Part shown: piece after piece, positions 1 through 22,023 of the stretch
How the letters are laid out: the number at the start of each line of letters is the position of its first letter
How positions within the stretch are numbered: position 1 is the stretch's first letter
DNA from: Rhodothalassium salexigens DSM 2132
Lineage (GTDB): Bacteria > Pseudomonadota > Alphaproteobacteria > Sphingomonadales > Rhodothalassiaceae
Assembly: GCF_004341375.1 (NCBI RefSeq)
Contig: NZ_SLXO01000010.1
Span: 43,762-107,761, forward strand
Length of the DNA: 64,000 nt
Direction: 5' to 3'
The notes under the pieces: model-generated
What the model was told of the DNA's origin: nothing
Seen by the model: the letters and a program-made list of their open reading frames with translations, nothing else
Databases searched by the model: none
Translations under genes and position numbers: made by a program

Positions 1-147
1 CTCGCCGAGGCCCGTTGGAGCGTCGTCATGACCGATCTGGTGTTGGTCGGGCTGAGCGGCGGGCTTGCGTGGGCCGGCCTGCGTCTGGCCCGGCTTGGTC
101 TGGCCCGGAGGGCGGCCGGCGAGCGGGCCGGGGCGGTCGTGCCATGA
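1..147 (+). CDS. C-terminal end of a membrane protein (partial) or small membrane peptide
   Basis: The reading frame is open from the first base and ends at a TGA that overlaps the next gene's ATG (ATGA). The visible tail holds one hydrophobic, Gly/Leu-rich stretch followed by a basic end, as in the last transmembrane helix of an inner-membrane protein. An internal ATG at 28 would give a 39-residue peptide, so the start cannot be decided here. The overlap with the next small membrane gene suggests translational coupling. It could be the end of a PepSY-type iron-uptake membrane protein, which often precedes a DUF3325-like gene, but that is a guess from context. Confidence 0.5.
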   Translation, partial: LAEARWSVVMTDLVLVGLSGGLAWAGLRLARLGLARRAAGERAGAVVP

Positions 148-419
148 CCGGTTGGGTGGCCTGGATGCTGGTCTTGGGCGGGCTTGGCCTGGCGGTGCGG
201 GTCCGTCGCCGCTCGCCGCGGTCGGCGCTGTGGCGGGTGGCGGCCTGGGCCGGGTCGGGGCTGGCCCTGGCGGTGGCGGCAGGCCTGTGGATCGGTGCTC
301 TGGGCGTCGAGGTGGGACTGGTCGTCTGGCTGGCGCTGGTGCCCTTGTCGGCGTTGGCGGTGGTGGCGCTGTTCGGCCGCCGCGGACCGCGCCGCGCAGA
401 AAAACCTGACGGCTGGTGA
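144..419 (+). CDS. Small inner-membrane protein, possibly DUF3325-like
   Basis: A 91-residue protein with three hydrophobic segments (about residues 4-20, 34-53 and 56-78), a basic loop after the first and a charged C-terminus. The ATG overlaps the stop of the preceding frame, so it is the last gene of an operon that enters from the left. The pattern of Trp/Gly-rich helices ending in an Arg/Pro-rich tail resembles DUF3325 proteins found beside PepSY and TonB-receptor genes. No catalytic motif is visible and the family assignment is tentative. The start at 144 is preferred over the upstream GTG/ATG choices because of the coupling to the previous gene. Confidence 0.55.
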   Translation: MTGWVAWMLVLGGLGLAVRVRRRSPRSALWRVAAWAGSGLALAVAAGLWIGALGVEVGLVVWLALVPLSALAVVALFGRRGPRRAEKPDGW

Positions 420-429
420 TCTTGTTGTG

Positions 430-458
430 TTGACAACCCAGCCCCATTTTCTTAGACG
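430..458 (+). promoter_or_regulatory. Candidate promoter of the tRNA-Tyr/tRNA-Gly/tuf unit
   Basis: A perfect TTGACA at 430-435 is followed after 17 bases by TAGACG at 453-458. The -10 box is weak but the -35 box is consensus, as is common in alphaproteobacterial stable-RNA promoters. It lies about 40 bases before the mature tRNA-Tyr. Confidence 0.5.
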
Positions 459-498
459 ACACGCCCTGACGCTGACCCAATCGGGTTCGCGCCACTCT

Positions 499-583
499 GG
501 AGGGGTGGCTGAGCGGTCAAAAGCAACGGACTGTAAATCCGTCGGGTTTCCCTACGCAGGTTCGAATCCTGCCCCCTCCACCA
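499..583 (+). tRNA. tRNA-Tyr (GTA)
   Basis: The sequence folds as a class II tRNA: acceptor GGAGGGG pairs with CCCCTCC, the anticodon loop carries GTA, there is a long variable arm, and the TTCGAAT T-loop is standard. The discriminator A and the CCA end (581-583) are encoded. It heads the tRNA-Tyr/tRNA-Gly/tuf/tRNA-Trp/secE arrangement common in Proteobacteria. Confidence 0.97.
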
Positions 584-673
584 AGTCCCTTCCCCGAGAC
601 ATCCGCTCGGGACGTTGTACGGGAAGGCTGATGCGGGTATCGCGGCGGACGGCGCGGTGCCCGGCTCGTGTAT

Positions 674-747
674 GCGGGTGTAGCTCAATGGTAGAGCCCC
701 AGCCTTCCAAGCTGGTGGTGTGGGTTCGATTCCCATCACCCGCTCCA
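674..747 (+). tRNA. tRNA-Gly (TCC)
   Basis: Acceptor GCGGGTG pairs with CACCCGC, the anticodon loop shows TTCCAA-type sequence with anticodon TCC, the T-loop is TTCGATT, and the CCA end is encoded. It lies 90 bases after tRNA-Tyr and 122 before tuf and is probably co-transcribed with both. Confidence 0.97.
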
Positions 748-869
748 ATCGCCGTCCACCGCTCCGGCGTCGCCGGGCAACGACGCAAAACCCAAGGGGC
801 CGCTCCGGCCCAGGATTGAACCGTAGCTAGGCGCCGCGCGCCGCAGAGAAGAAGGGCACGAGCAGGGCG

Positions 870-2060
<1,191 letters not shown>

Positions 2061-2073
2061 GCCAGCCGGCCAA

Positions 2074-2101
2074 CCGGTCGCATCCGTGCGGGTGCGACCG
2101 G
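2074..2101 (+). terminator. Hairpin after tuf copy 1, possible terminator
   Basis: A perfect 9-bp stem (CCGGTCGCA with TGCGACCGG) with a 10-base loop begins 14 bases after the tuf stop codon. It is followed by an A-run, not a T-run, so it is not a standard intrinsic terminator on this strand. It may stabilise the tuf mRNA end or act with Rho. Confidence 0.4.
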
Positions 2102-2117
2102 CTGGTAAAAAAGGGGC

Positions 2118-2150
2118 TTGACAGCGCGTCGATCGCGCTTCAGTCATACG
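2118..2150 (+). promoter_or_regulatory. Candidate promoter for tRNA-Trp/secE/nusG
   Basis: CTTGACA (with TTGACA at 2118-2123) is a good -35 element of the alphaproteobacterial type. The -10 region is poor: CAGTCA at the 17-base spacing, with TCATAC a little further on. It lies between the post-tuf hairpin and tRNA-Trp, where a new transcription unit is expected. Confidence 0.38.
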
Positions 2151-2273
2151 CTCCTTGTCGGTCTGGGGCGGCGGCGGTCGTTTGTTCCAGACCTTTGATT
2201 TTCGGGCCGTTGCCTCGGGTTGTCGTGCCAGACGGGGCGGCGCCCTGAGCCGGGCCGGAACGCCGGGTCTTGG

Positions 2274-2349
2274 AGGAGTGTAGCTCAATTGGTAGAGCAC
2301 CGGTCTCCAAAACCGGGGGCTGGGGGTTCGAGTCCCTCCACTCCTGCCA
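2274..2349 (+). tRNA. tRNA-Trp (CCA)
   Basis: Acceptor AGGAGTG pairs with CACTCCT, the anticodon loop CTCCAAA carries CCA, the T-loop is TTCGAGT and the GCCA end is encoded. It sits 95 bases upstream of secE, the conserved proteobacterial position. Confidence 0.97.
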
Positions 2350-2444
2350 CCTTGATCCAGGCAGTTCGGCAGCGGCACCGCGCACGCCCGGCCCGTGCGA
2401 GACGGGCGTTGGGGCCCGAAGGCCGGCGAAGAAGGAAGTAATCG

Positions 2445-2642
2445 ATGGCACGCACCAGCCCGGCTGAATTCGTTCGGCAGGTTCGCCAGGAAATGAACAA
2501 GGTGACGTGGCCGACCCGCAAGGAGGCTACGGTTTCGACCATCATGGTGCTGATCATGGTGTTCGTCATGATGTTGTTCTTCCTGGGCATCGACTCGGTC
2601 TTTTCGTGGGCCATTCAGTATATTCTGGGCCTGGGGAATTAA
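2445..2642 (+). CDS. secE: Preprotein translocase subunit SecE
   Basis: The 65-residue short-form SecE clamps SecY in the inner-membrane Sec translocon. The N-terminal amphipathic part carries the conserved VTWPTRKE motif (about residues 19-26), and a single transmembrane helix spans about residues 29-58. The one-helix form is normal outside the enterobacteria. nusG starts 4 bases after the stop codon, so the two are co-transcribed. The AAGGAAG ribosome-binding sequence upstream supports the start. Confidence 0.97.
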   Translation: MARTSPAEFVRQVRQEMNKVTWPTRKEATVSTIMVLIMVFVMMLFFLGIDSVFSWAIQYILGLGN

Positions 2643-2646
2643 GCCG

Positions 2647-3180
2647 ATGGCGACACCGCGCTGGTACATCATTCACGCCTATTCGGGCTTCGAGGAAAAG
2701 GTCGCCGCGTCGATTCAGGAGCGTGCGCTCCAGCACGGCCTGGACCAGTTGATCGAAGAGGTCACCGTGCCGACCGAAGATGTGGTCGAGGTGCGTCGCG
2801 GTCAGAAGCGGACGGTCAAGAAGAAATTCTTCCCCGGCTATGTGCTGGCCAAGATGGTGATGACCAACGAGACCTATCACGTGGTCAACGAAACGCCGAA
2901 GGTGACCGGCTTTCTGGGCCCGCAAGGCAAGCCGACGCCGATCACCCAGGCCGAAGCCGACCGGATTCTCAATCAGGTGACCGAGGGCGTGGAACGGCCG
3001 CGCCCGTCGGTCCATTTCGACATTGGCGAAGAGGTGCGCGTCACCGACGGCCCGTTCTCCAGCTTCAACGGCCAGGTCGAGGACGTGGACGAGGAGCGCG
3101 CCCGGCTCAAGGTGTCGGTGTCGATCTTCGGTCGCGCCACGCCGGTGGAACTGGAATACAGCCAGGTCGAAAAGGTTTGA
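2647..3180 (+). CDS. nusG: Transcription termination/antitermination factor NusG
   Basis: A 177-residue protein with an N-terminal NGN domain ([14 protein letters not shown] near the start), which binds the clamp of RNA polymerase, and a C-terminal KOW domain (from about residue 122, with [16 protein letters not shown]), which contacts Rho or ribosomal protein S10. Length and layout are standard. It follows secE by 4 bases and precedes rplK, the conserved secE-nusG-rplKAJL order. Confidence 0.98.
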   Translation: MATPRWYIIHAYSGFEEKVAASIQERALQHGLDQLIEEVTVPTEDVVEVRRGQKRTVKKKFFPGYVLAKMVMTNETYHVVNETPKVTGFLGPQGKPTPITQAEADRILNQVTEGVERPRPSVHFDIGEEVRVTDGPFSSFNGQVEDVDEERARLKVSVSIFGRATPVELEYSQVEKV

Positions 3181-3283
3181 TGCGGCGCGCCGGCCCGGGT
3201 TTCGGGTCGGCGGTGCATGACTTGCGTGGCAGGCTCGCCATAGCCGGACCACGCCCCTTCAACCCTGTCGAAGGACGAGAGGA

Positions 3284-3718
3284 ATGGCAAAGAAGAAGAT
3301 TAAGGGGTACCTGAAACTTCAGGTCCCGGCGGGTGCCGCCAACCCGTCGCCGCCCATCGGGCCGGCGCTCGGTCAGCGTGGCCTGAATATCATGGAATTC
3401 TGCAAGGCGTTCAATGCCGCCACGCAGGACCTGGAAAAGGGCATGCCGATCCCGACCATCCTGACCATCTATCAGGATAAGTCGTTCACGTTCGAGACCA
3501 AGACGCCGCCGGCGACCTACTATCTGAAGAAGGCCGCCAAGATCAACAAGGGCGGCAAGGAGCCCGGCCGCGCGGTGGCTGGTACGGTGACCGCCGACCA
3601 GGTGCGCGAGATCGCCGAGGCCAAGCTCAAGGACCTGAACGCCAACGATGTGGACGCGGCCATGCGCATTGTCGCCGGCTCCGCCCGGTCGATCGGCCTG
3701 AAAGTGGAGGGCATGTAA
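3284..3718 (+). CDS. rplK: 50S ribosomal protein L11
   Basis: A 144-residue L11, part of the GTPase-associated centre of the large subunit. The N-terminal [18 protein letters not shown] block, bound by thiopeptide antibiotics together with 23S rRNA, is intact. The C-terminal rRNA-binding domain follows. rplA begins one base after the stop, indicating tight coupling. An AGAGGA ribosome-binding site lies just before the ATG. Confidence 0.98.
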   Translation: MAKKKIKGYLKLQVPAGAANPSPPIGPALGQRGLNIMEFCKAFNAATQDLEKGMPIPTILTIYQDKSFTFETKTPPATYYLKKAAKINKGGKEPGRAVAGTVTADQVREIAEAKLKDLNANDVDAAMRIVAGSARSIGLKVEGM

Positions 3719-3719
3719 G

Positions 3720-4415
3720 ATGGCACGGCGCTCCAAACGTATGCAGAAGCTCCACGAGGGGCTGGACCTGACCAAGACCTACACGCTCGCCGACGCGCTG
3801 CAGGTGCTCAAAGAGCGCTCGGGCGTCAAGTTCGACGAGACGGTCGAGGTGAGCATGAACCTCGGCGTCGACCCGCGCCACGCCGACCAGATGGTGCGCG
3901 GCGTGGTCGCGCTGCCCCACGGCACCGGCAAGACCACCAAGGTGGCGGTGTTCGCCAAGGGCCCGAAGGCTGAGGAAGCACAGGCCGCCGGTGCCGACGT
4001 GGTCGGCGCGGAAGACCTGGCGCAGCAGGTGCAGTCCGGCGACTTCGATTTCGACCGGGTGATCGCCACGCCGGACATGATGGCCGTGGTCGGCAAGCTG
4101 GGCAAGATCCTCGGGCCCAAGGGCCTGATGCCGAACCCCAAGCTCGGTACCGTGACCATGGACGTCAAGGCGGCGGTGGAAGCCGCCAAGGCCGGCCAGG
4201 TGCAGTTCCGGGTCGAGAAGGCCGGGATCGTGCACGGCGGCGTGGGCAAGCTCAGCTTCGACGCCGACAAGCTGCTGGAAAACGCCAGTTCGTTCGTGGA
4301 CGCGATCATCAAGGCCAAGCCCTCGGGCGCCAAGGGCACCTACGTCAAGAAGGTGTCGGTGTCGTCGACCATGGGCCCGGGCCTGACCATCGACGTTTCG
4401 AGCCTCGGTCAGTAA
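3720..4415 (+). CDS. rplA: 50S ribosomal protein L1
   Basis: A 231-residue L1, the mobile stalk protein near the E site. The signature [15 protein letters not shown] is near residues 135-149. In other bacteria L1 represses its own L11-L1 operon by binding the mRNA leader, so the region before rplK is a candidate target, though no L1 site was identified by eye. It starts one base after rplK and ends 474 bases before rplJ. Confidence 0.98.
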   Translation: MARRSKRMQKLHEGLDLTKTYTLADALQVLKERSGVKFDETVEVSMNLGVDPRHADQMVRGVVALPHGTGKTTKVAVFAKGPKAEEAQAAGADVVGAEDLAQQVQSGDFDFDRVIATPDMMAVVGKLGKILGPKGLMPNPKLGTVTMDVKAAVEAAKAGQVQFRVEKAGIVHGGVGKLSFDADKLLENASSFVDAIIKAKPSGAKGTYVKKVSVSSTMGPGLTIDVSSLGQ

Positions 4416-4722
4416 GGCCAAGGGGGCTCGCCCGGGCGGCGCCTGACCCAGGCGCCGGCTGGTAAGGAACGCTTCGTCGGGCGCGCTGCGCTCGCGGGGC
4501 CGGACCGGAGGATCGGGGGCGCTGGCCGTCGGTCCTCCACACTGTCCAAGAACCCAGGTGTGCCCGGGCGCCGCGTGCGACGATGGCGGGGCAGGGGCAC
4601 TTAATCAAGGTCGTCTCGCGGGGCGGCCGGCCTGGATGAGACGGGGTATCGGAACGGCGTCGGCCGGTGGGGCATCAAGCCCCGCTTGAAGGCGCCACCC
4701 GCGGTGTCCGATCGGTCGGGGC
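4416..4722 (+). other. Intergenic region after rplA with a perfect hairpin
   Basis: No gene is supported here. A perfect 8-bp stem with a 3-base loop lies at 4438-4456 (GGCGCCTG with CAGGCGCC), 22 bases after the rplA stop codon. It has no T-run, so it may be an attenuator or mRNA-end stabiliser. The remainder is GC-rich spacer that leads into the rplJ leader. Confidence 0.5.
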
Positions 4723-4870
4723 CTGCTGTCGAGCGGCACCCGCTTCCGCCGGGCGCACGGGGACATCCGATGGGATCTCCCGTGGGCAGCAGCGGATCGG
4801 CCGGGACGGTACGCCGTCCCGCCGGAGCTCAAACGACCGGGAAGCAAAGTCCCCATGGGGGCCGCTTCCC
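4723..4870 (+). promoter_or_regulatory. Structured rplJ (L10) leader RNA
   Basis: Four helices can be drawn by eye just upstream of rplJ: a long-range pairing of 4723-4730 with 4785-4792; an enclosed hairpin CACGGG/CCCGTG (4756-4761 with 4779-4784); a 7-bp stem capped by a TACG loop (4803-4820); and GGGAAGC/GCTTCCC (4839-4845 with 4864-4870) enclosing CCCC-AT-GGGG. The last ends 8 bases before the ribosome-binding site. In other bacteria the L10-L7/L12 complex binds such a leader and represses rplJL translation. The position and fold fit that role, but no covariance-model search was possible. Confidence 0.65.
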
Positions 4871-4889
4871 ACAGAGTTGGAGACGTTCT

Positions 4890-5405
4890 GTGGATAGAGC
4901 CCAAAAACGGGAGTTGGTGTCGGACCTGCACGACGTCTTCTCGTCCGCGGGCGTTGTGGTGGTGACCCACTACAGCGGCCTGAGCGTGGCGCAGATGACC
5001 GACCTGCGGAGCCGCATGCGCGACGCCGGCGCCAGCTTCAAAGTGACCAAAAACCGGCTCACGCGTCTCGCCTTGGCTGACACGCCGGTGGAATCGGTGT
5101 CGGACCTGTTTACCGGTCCGACGGCGATCGGCGTGTCGGACGATCCCGTCGCCGCGCCCAAGGTGCTGGCCAAGTTCGCCAAAGAGAATGACAAGCTGAT
5201 CATTCTCGGCGGTGCGCTCGGCGAGACCCGGCTCGACGAAGCCGGCGTCAAGGCGCTGGCCGAACTGCCCTCGCTCGACGAGCTGCGCGGCAAGCTGGTG
5301 GGTCTGTTGCAGACCCCGGCGAGCCGGGTGGCCCAGGTGCTGCAAGCGCCGGGCGGGCAGGTGGCGCGTGTGCTGTCAGCCTATAGCGAAAAAGACGCGG
5401 CGTAA
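4890..5405 (+). CDS. rplJ: 50S ribosomal protein L10
   Basis: A 171-residue L10, the base of the L7/L12 stalk. The N-terminus (DRAQKRELVSDL) aligns with the family when translation starts at GTG 4890. The frame is open further upstream, but the GGAGA at 4879-4883 and the end of the leader hairpin at 4870 fix this GTG start. The C-terminal helix (about residues 140-171) is the L7/L12 dimer-binding platform. Expression is probably autoregulated through the leader immediately upstream. rplL follows after 68 bases. Confidence 0.96.
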   Translation: MDRAQKRELVSDLHDVFSSAGVVVVTHYSGLSVAQMTDLRSRMRDAGASFKVTKNRLTRLALADTPVESVSDLFTGPTAIGVSDDPVAAPKVLAKFAKENDKLIILGGALGETRLDEAGVKALAELPSLDELRGKLVGLLQTPASRVAQVLQAPGGQVARVLSAYSEKDAA

Positions 5406-5473
5406 GCCGAGACCGATGACCGGGCCTCGGGCAATGATGAACGCCCAGAGGCACTCGACCTGGAGTGAAAAGA

Positions 5474-5851
5474 ATGGCCGATCTGGAAAAGCTTGTTGAA
5501 GACCTGTCGAACCTGACCGTGATGGAAGCCGCCGAGCTGTCCAAGCTGCTCGAAGAGAAGTGGGGCGTGTCGGCGGCCGCTCCGGTCGCCGTGGCCGCGG
5601 CCGGTGCGCCGGGTGCCGGTGGCGAAGCCGCTGAAGAGCAAACCGAATTCGACGTGATCCTGGCCTCGGCCGGCGACAAGAAGATCAACGTGATCAAGGA
5701 AGTGCGCGGCATCACCGGCCTGGGCCTGAAGGAAGCCAAGGCGCTGGTGGAAGAAGCGCCGAAGCCGGTCAAGGAAGGCGTGTCGAAGGACGAAGCCGAA
5801 GAGCTGAAGAAGAAGCTGGAAGAAGCCGGCGCGACCGTCGAGCTGAAATAG
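5474..5851 (+). CDS. rplL: 50S ribosomal protein L7/L12
   Basis: A 125-residue stalk protein that recruits translational GTPases. It has an N-terminal dimerisation domain (about 1-33), an Ala/Gly-rich flexible hinge (about 36-58) and a conserved C-terminal factor-binding domain containing [18 protein letters not shown] 5474 is preferred over an in-frame ATG 9 bases earlier because [11 protein letters not shown] is the family N-terminus and GGAG lies at the right distance. Confidence 0.98.
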   Translation: MADLEKLVEDLSNLTVMEAAELSKLLEEKWGVSAAAPVAVAAAGAPGAGGEAAEEQTEFDVILASAGDKKINVIKEVRGITGLGLKEAKALVEEAPKPVKEGVSKDEAEELKKKLEEAGATVELK

Positions 5852-5881
5852 GCTTGGGTCGTCCGAACCAGCATACCGGTT

Positions 5882-5918
5882 CCCGGGGCTGGGAGCGCGC
5901 GTCGCTTCCGGCCCCGGG
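5882..5918 (+). other. Long stem-loop in the rplL-rpoB spacer
   Basis: CCCGGGGC (5882-5889) pairs with GCCCCGGG (5911-5918). Inside it GGGAGCG (5891-5897) pairs with CGCTTCC (5903-5909), giving a 16-bp stem with two wobble pairs and a CGCGT loop. There is no T-run after it. In E. coli this spacer holds a partial terminator and an RNase III cleavage site that set the ratio of RNA polymerase to ribosomal protein. The placement suggests the same role here, by inference. Confidence 0.65.
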
Positions 5919-6030
5919 CCGTTGTCTGACGGTCGTCGGGAGCGTGGTCCGCCCGGCTTGAGCCGTTTTTGGACCACCGGCGTGGCCGCAGCCGTAAACC
6001 CAGGGCGGCACCAGCAAGCGAGGGCGAAGC

Positions 6031-10125
<4,095 letters not shown>

Positions 10126-10144
10126 GCCCCCGTGCCGGCCGGCC

Positions 10145-10212
10145 GCCGGGGGCTGCGCCCCGGCCTGACCGGCCCTCATATACTCTGCCGCGGGTGGCGC
10201 GTCCGCCCGCGG
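10145..10212 (+). other. Two hairpins in the rpoB-rpoC spacer
   Basis: GCCGGGG/CCCCGGC (10145-10151 with 10158-10164, 6-base loop) and CCGCGGG/CCCGCGG (10188-10194 with 10206-10212) are perfect 7-bp stems. Neither is followed by a T-run, so transcription into rpoC should continue. They may shape mRNA processing between the two cistrons. Confidence 0.4.
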
Positions 10213-10245
10213 GTTTGCTGAGCCTCAGACTGAGAGCAAACGGCT

Positions 10246-14475
<4,230 letters not shown>

Positions 14476-14517
14476 GCCGACTCTCTCCCGCGGCGGCACG
14501 CCGCGTTATCATGGCAA

Positions 14518-14547
14518 CGTCGGGGCCCGGTCCCGGCGTTTTCTCTT
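14518..14547 (+). terminator. Candidate intrinsic terminator after rpoC
   Basis: CGTCGGG (14518-14524) pairs with CCCGGCG (14532-14538) around a 7-base loop, with one G-T pair. The stem extends by two A-T pairs and is followed by TTTTCTCTT. A second perfect stem, CGCGGCG/CGCCGCG, lies just before it at 14489-14505. Together they plausibly end the rplJL-rpoBC transcript. Confidence 0.6.
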
Positions 14548-14674
14548 CCCCCGCCGCGGGCCCGTTCAGGGGCTCGGTCGGCGGCTCTGTCGGCGGTCGG
14601 AGCGGCGGTTTTCCGCGGCTTGGCTGTCGGACCGTCCCCTGCCGACGGCGGGGCTGGCGGTTATGACTTTTTTG

Positions 14675-14703
14675 TTGACTCAGGGTAGGGCCAACCATAT
14701 GGT
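14675..14703 (+). promoter_or_regulatory. Candidate promoter of the str operon
   Basis: TTGACT (14675-14680) is followed after 17 bases by TATGGT (14698-14703), a close match to the alphaproteobacterial housekeeping consensus. It lies 200 bases before rpsL and after the rpoC terminator. The rest of the 14548-14902 gap is leader sequence without a supported gene. Confidence 0.55.
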
Positions 14704-14902
14704 TCGCCCCTCGCTCGGGCCCGGGTGGTAGCCGATCGCGCTAGACGCCGGGCAGGACGAGCTGCTGAAGAGACAATCGAACCGCATCGTGCCGAGGGCC
14801 AGTCGGCAGGGACGGCCTCCCTCCGGGGGGCTTGTTTTCTTGTGCCGACCGCCGTGCTTGGCGGGGATGCGCCGTAACCAGGGCTGAAGTGAGGCGAGCT
14901 GA

Positions 14903-15274
14903 ATGCCGACTGTGAACCAATTGATCCGCAAGCCGCGGCAAGCGCCGGTTGAGCGTAAGAAGGTCCCGGCGCTGGAGGCGTGCCCGCAAAAGCGCGGCGT
15001 ATGCACCCGCGTTTATACGACGACGCCGAAAAAGCCGAACTCGGCCTTGCGGAAGGTCGCCCGTGTGCGTCTGACCAACTCGATCGAGGTCACGGCCTAT
15101 ATTCCCGGTGAGGGCCACAATCTGCAGGAGCACTCGGTGGTGCTGATCCGCGGCGGCCGGGTGAAGGATTTGCCGGGCGTGCGCTACCACATTCTGCGCG
15201 GGACGCTCGACACCCAGGGTGTCAAGGACCGTCGCCAGAGCCGGTCGAAATACGGCGCCAAGCGGCCGAAGTAA
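14903..15274 (+). CDS. rpsL: 30S ribosomal protein S12
   Basis: A 123-residue S12 at the decoding centre. The streptomycin-relevant segment [12 protein letters not shown] (about residues 40-51) carries the sensitive-type lysines. The PGVRYH segment near residue 91, next to the second resistance region, is intact. First gene of rpsL-rpsG-fusA-tuf; rpsG follows after 12 bases. Confidence 0.98.
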   Translation: MPTVNQLIRKPRQAPVERKKVPALEACPQKRGVCTRVYTTTPKKPNSALRKVARVRLTNSIEVTAYIPGEGHNLQEHSVVLIRGGRVKDLPGVRYHILRGTLDTQGVKDRRQSRSKYGAKRPK

Positions 15275-15757
<483 letters not shown>

Positions 15758-15796
15758 TCGCTGACCGAGACGTCCTACGGACCCGAAGGAAGACCC

Positions 15797-17878
<2,082 letters not shown>

Positions 17879-17957
17879 GCCCGCTAGCTAAACGCGAACG
17901 CGAACGGAACACAGCCTTGGCGCCGCCGCGCAGGGCCTGAGGATCGGAGACGGAAAG

Positions 17958-19148
<1,191 letters not shown>

Positions 19149-19187
19149 TCAAGCGTGAGCGCGCGAGCGAGCTGAGAGAAAATAACC

Positions 19188-19502
19188 ATGGAAGCGCAAA
19201 ACATTCGCATCCGCTTGAAGGCGTTCGACCACCGGGTGCTGGATCAGGCGACCGGTGAGATCGCCGACACTGCAAAGCGGACCGGGGCGTTGCTGCGGGG
19301 ACCGATCCCCATGCCGACCCGGATCGAGAAGTTTACCGTGCTGCGCTCGCCGCACGTCAACAAGAAGTCGCGCGAGCAGTTCGAGGTCCGCACCCACAAG
19401 CGGCTGCTGGATATCGTGCAGCCGACGCCGCAAACCGTCGACGCGCTGATGAAGCTCGACCTGGCGGCTGGCGTCGATGTCGAGATCAAGTTGCAGGGGT
19501 GA
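19188..19502 (+). CDS. rpsJ: 30S ribosomal protein S10
   Basis: A 104-residue S10, a small-subunit head protein and the NusE partner of NusB and NusG in antitermination. The core [15 protein letters not shown] and the extended loop with [24 protein letters not shown] pattern are intact (the loop is given only by its ends: IPMPTR to KKSREQ). It opens the S10 cluster and is followed directly by rplC. Confidence 0.98.
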   Translation: MEAQNIRIRLKAFDHRVLDQATGEIADTAKRTGALLRGPIPMPTRIEKFTVLRSPHVNKKSREQFEVRTHKRLLDIVQPTPQTVDALMKLDLAAGVDVEIKLQG

Positions 19503-19507
19503 GCCAG

Positions 19508-20242
19508 ATGCGCACGGGATTGATTGCAAAGAAGCTGGGCATGACCCGGATCTTCGACGAGCAGGGTCGCCACGTTCCGGTGACTGTGCTCGGCATCGAA
19601 AACTGCCAGGTGGTGGCCCATCGGACCAAGGACCGCGACGGTTACAGCGCGGTGCAACTGGGGGCCGCGGACGCCAAGGTCAAGCGGGTGAGCAAGGCGC
19701 AGCGGGGCCATTTCGCCAAGGCGGAAGTGGCGCCGAAGCGCAAGCTGACCGAGTTCCGGGTCGCCGAGGATGCGCTCGTCGATCTGGGCGCGGAAATCAC
19801 CGCCGAACACTTCGTCAAGGGCCAGAAGGTGGACGTGGTCGGGACCAGCCAGGGTAAGGGCTTCGCCGGTGGCATGAAGCGCCACAATTTCGGCGGCCTT
19901 GAAGCCACCCACGGCATCTCGATCTCGCACCGGAGCCACGGCTCGACCGGTCAGTGTCAGGACCCTGGCCGGGTGTTCAAGGGCAAGAAGATGGCCGGCC
20001 ATATGGGCGACCGTCGGGTGACCGTGCAGAACCTGGAAGTGGTGGACGCACGCGCCGATGACGGCCTGCTGCTGATCAAGGGGGCGGTGCCCGGCGCCAA
20101 GAACGGCTGGGTGCTGGTGAGCGACGCCGTCAAGGCGGCGGCGCCCGAGGGCCTGCCCTATCCGGCGGCGGTGCGCGCGGCGGCTGCTGAGACGGCGGCG
20201 CCGGCCGAGGCCGCGGGCGACACCGCGCAGAGTGAGGAATAA
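19508..20242 (+). CDS. rplC: 50S ribosomal protein L3
   Basis: A 244-residue L3 that organises the 3' end of 23S rRNA near the peptidyl transferase centre. The [16 protein letters not shown] start and the central RHNFGG to HRSHGSTGQ loop (about 126-150), the segment that reaches the catalytic centre, are present. The ATG at 19508 is chosen over the GTG at 19499 because AGGGG sits at the right distance and MRTGL is the family start. The C-terminal tail is Ala/Glu-rich. Confidence 0.97.
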   Translation: MRTGLIAKKLGMTRIFDEQGRHVPVTVLGIENCQVVAHRTKDRDGYSAVQLGAADAKVKRVSKAQRGHFAKAEVAPKRKLTEFRVAEDALVDLGAEITAEHFVKGQKVDVVGTSQGKGFAGGMKRHNFGGLEATHGISISHRSHGSTGQCQDPGRVFKGKKMAGHMGDRRVTVQNLEVVDARADDGLLLIKGAVPGAKNGWVLVSDAVKAAAPEGLPYPAAVRAAAAETAAPAEAAGDTAQSEE

Positions 20243-20247
20243 GACCG

Positions 20248-20868
20248 ATGAAGGCGGACGTCATCACACTGGACGCCGAGAAAGCCGGCCAGGTCGACCT
20301 GGACGAGGCGGTCTTCGGCATCGAAGCGCGGGCCGATATCCTGCACCGGGTCGTGACCTGGCAGCTGGCGCGTCGGCGCGCAGGGACCCACGCGGTCAAG
20401 ACCCGCGGCGAAGTGACCGGGACCACCAAGAAGTGGTACCGTCAGAAGGGCACGGGTAACGCGCGGCACGGCAACAAGAAGCCGAACATCTTCCGCGGCG
20501 GCGGCAATGCGCACGGCCCCAAGCCGCGCGACTATGAGTATTCGCTGCCGAAGAAGATCCGCGCGCTGGGCCTGCGCTCGGCGCTGTCGGCCAAGCAGGC
20601 GGCGGGTAAGCTGATCGTCGTCGATGCGGCGGCGCTCGACGCACCCAAGACCCGGACGCTCAAGGACAAGCTGGCCAAGCTGTCGCTGGACAATGCGCTG
20701 ATCATCGACGGCGCGGAGGTGGACGCGAACTTCAAGCGCGCCGCTCAGAACCTGCCCAAGATCGACGTGCTGCCGAGCATGGGCGCCAATGTCTACGACA
20801 TCCTGCGCCGCGACACGCTGGTGTTGACCAAGGCCGCGGTCGAGAAGCTGGAGGAGCGCCTGAAATGA
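20248..20868 (+). CDS. rplD: 50S ribosomal protein L4
   Basis: A 206-residue L4. The extended loop with [23 protein letters not shown] sequence (here [18 protein letters not shown], about residues 57-74) projects into the exit tunnel, where macrolide-resistance changes occur, and it looks wild type. In gammaproteobacteria L4 represses the S10 operon; no such leader was identified here. It overlaps rplW by 4 bases. Confidence 0.97.
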   Translation: MKADVITLDAEKAGQVDLDEAVFGIEARADILHRVVTWQLARRRAGTHAVKTRGEVTGTTKKWYRQKGTGNARHGNKKPNIFRGGGNAHGPKPRDYEYSLPKKIRALGLRSALSAKQAAGKLIVVDAAALDAPKTRTLKDKLAKLSLDNALIIDGAEVDANFKRAAQNLPKIDVLPSMGANVYDILRRDTLVLTKAAVEKLEERLK

Positions 20869-21170
20869 AGGCCGAACCGAAGCATTACGACGTTTTGCGC
20901 GCGCCGGTGATCACCGAGAAGTCGACCCTGGGCTCGGAGCACGAGAATACCCAGGTGACTTTCAAGGTGGCCACCGACGCCACCAAGCCGGCGATCAAGG
21001 AAGCCGTGGAAGCGATCTACGGCGTCAAGGTCGAGGCGGTGAACACGCTGATCCTGAAGGGCAAGCAAAAGCGGTTCCGCGGCATTCGCGGCCGCCGGCC
21101 CGACGTGAAGAAAGCGATCGTGACGCTGGCCAAGGGCCAGTCGATCGACGTGACGACGGTGGGGGCCTAA
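20865..21170 (+). CDS. rplW: 50S ribosomal protein L23
   Basis: A 101-residue L23 at the tunnel exit, docking site for trigger factor and SRP. Begins [20 protein letters not shown], the family pattern, and the [15 protein letters not shown] loop is near residues 64-78. Its ATG overlaps the rplD stop (ATGA), so the two are translationally coupled. Confidence 0.97.
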   Translation: MKAEPKHYDVLRAPVITEKSTLGSEHENTQVTFKVATDATKPAIKEAVEAIYGVKVEAVNTLILKGKQKRFRGIRGRRPDVKKAIVTLAKGQSIDVTTVGA

Positions 21171-21174
21171 GATC

Positions 21175-22011
21175 ATGGCGCTGAAACAGCACAATCCCGT
21201 CACGCCGAGCCAGCGCCAGCTGGTGACCGTGGACCGCAGCGAGCTCTACAAGGGCAAGCCGGTCAAGACATTGACCGAGGGCCTGACCAAGAAGGGCGGA
21301 CGCAACAATCACGGCCGGATCACCGCGCGGCGTCGCGGCGGTGGCCACAAGCGCACCTACCGTCGGATCGACTTCAAGCGTCAGAAGGTCGACATGCCGG
21401 CGACGGTCGAGCGGCTGGAATACGATCCCAACCGCACCGCCTTCATCGCGCTGATCAAGTACGAAGACGGCGAGCTGGCCTATATCATCGCGCCGCAACG
21501 GCTGAAGGCCGGCGACACGGTGGTGTCGGGCGCGCGCGTCGACGTGAAGCCGGGCAACGCCATGCCCCTGTCGGCCATGCCGATCGGCACGATCGTCCAC
21601 AATGTGGAGCTCAAGCCGCGCAAGGGCGGCCAGATCGCGCGGGCGGCCGGCACCTATGTGCAACTGGTCGGCCGCGACCAGGGCTATGCGATCATCCGGT
21701 TGAACTCGGGCGAACAGCGCCGGGTGCCGGCGGCGTGCATGGCGACGGTGGGCGCGGTGTCCAACCCGGACAACCAGAACATCTCGCTGGCCAAGGCCGG
21801 CCGCAAGCGCTGGCTGGGCAAGCGCCCGTCGGTGCGCGGTGTGGCCATGAACCCGATCGACCACCCGCATGGGGGTGGTGAAGGCCGGACCTCGGGCGGT
21901 CGTCACCCGGTCACGCCGTGGGGCAAGCCCACCAAGGGCGCGCGCACCCGGAGCAACAAGGCGACGGACAAGTTCATTCTGCGCAGCCGCCACGAGCGGA
22001 AGAAGAAGTAA
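21175..22011 (+). CDS. rplB: 50S ribosomal protein L2
   Basis: A 278-residue L2, needed for subunit joining and peptidyl transferase activity. The conserved C-terminal block [17 protein letters not shown] (about residues 222-238), containing the invariant His, is intact. It begins 4 bases after rplW. Confidence 0.98.
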   Translation: MALKQHNPVTPSQRQLVTVDRSELYKGKPVKTLTEGLTKKGGRNNHGRITARRRGGGHKRTYRRIDFKRQKVDMPATVERLEYDPNRTAFIALIKYEDGELAYIIAPQRLKAGDTVVSGARVDVKPGNAMPLSAMPIGTIVHNVELKPRKGGQIARAAGTYVQLVGRDQGYAIIRLNSGEQRRVPAACMATVGAVSNPDNQNISLAKAGRKRWLGKRPSVRGVAMNPIDHPHGGGEGRTSGGRHPVTPWGKPTKGARTRSNKATDKFILRSRHERKKK

Positions 22012-22023
22012 GGAGACGGCCTG

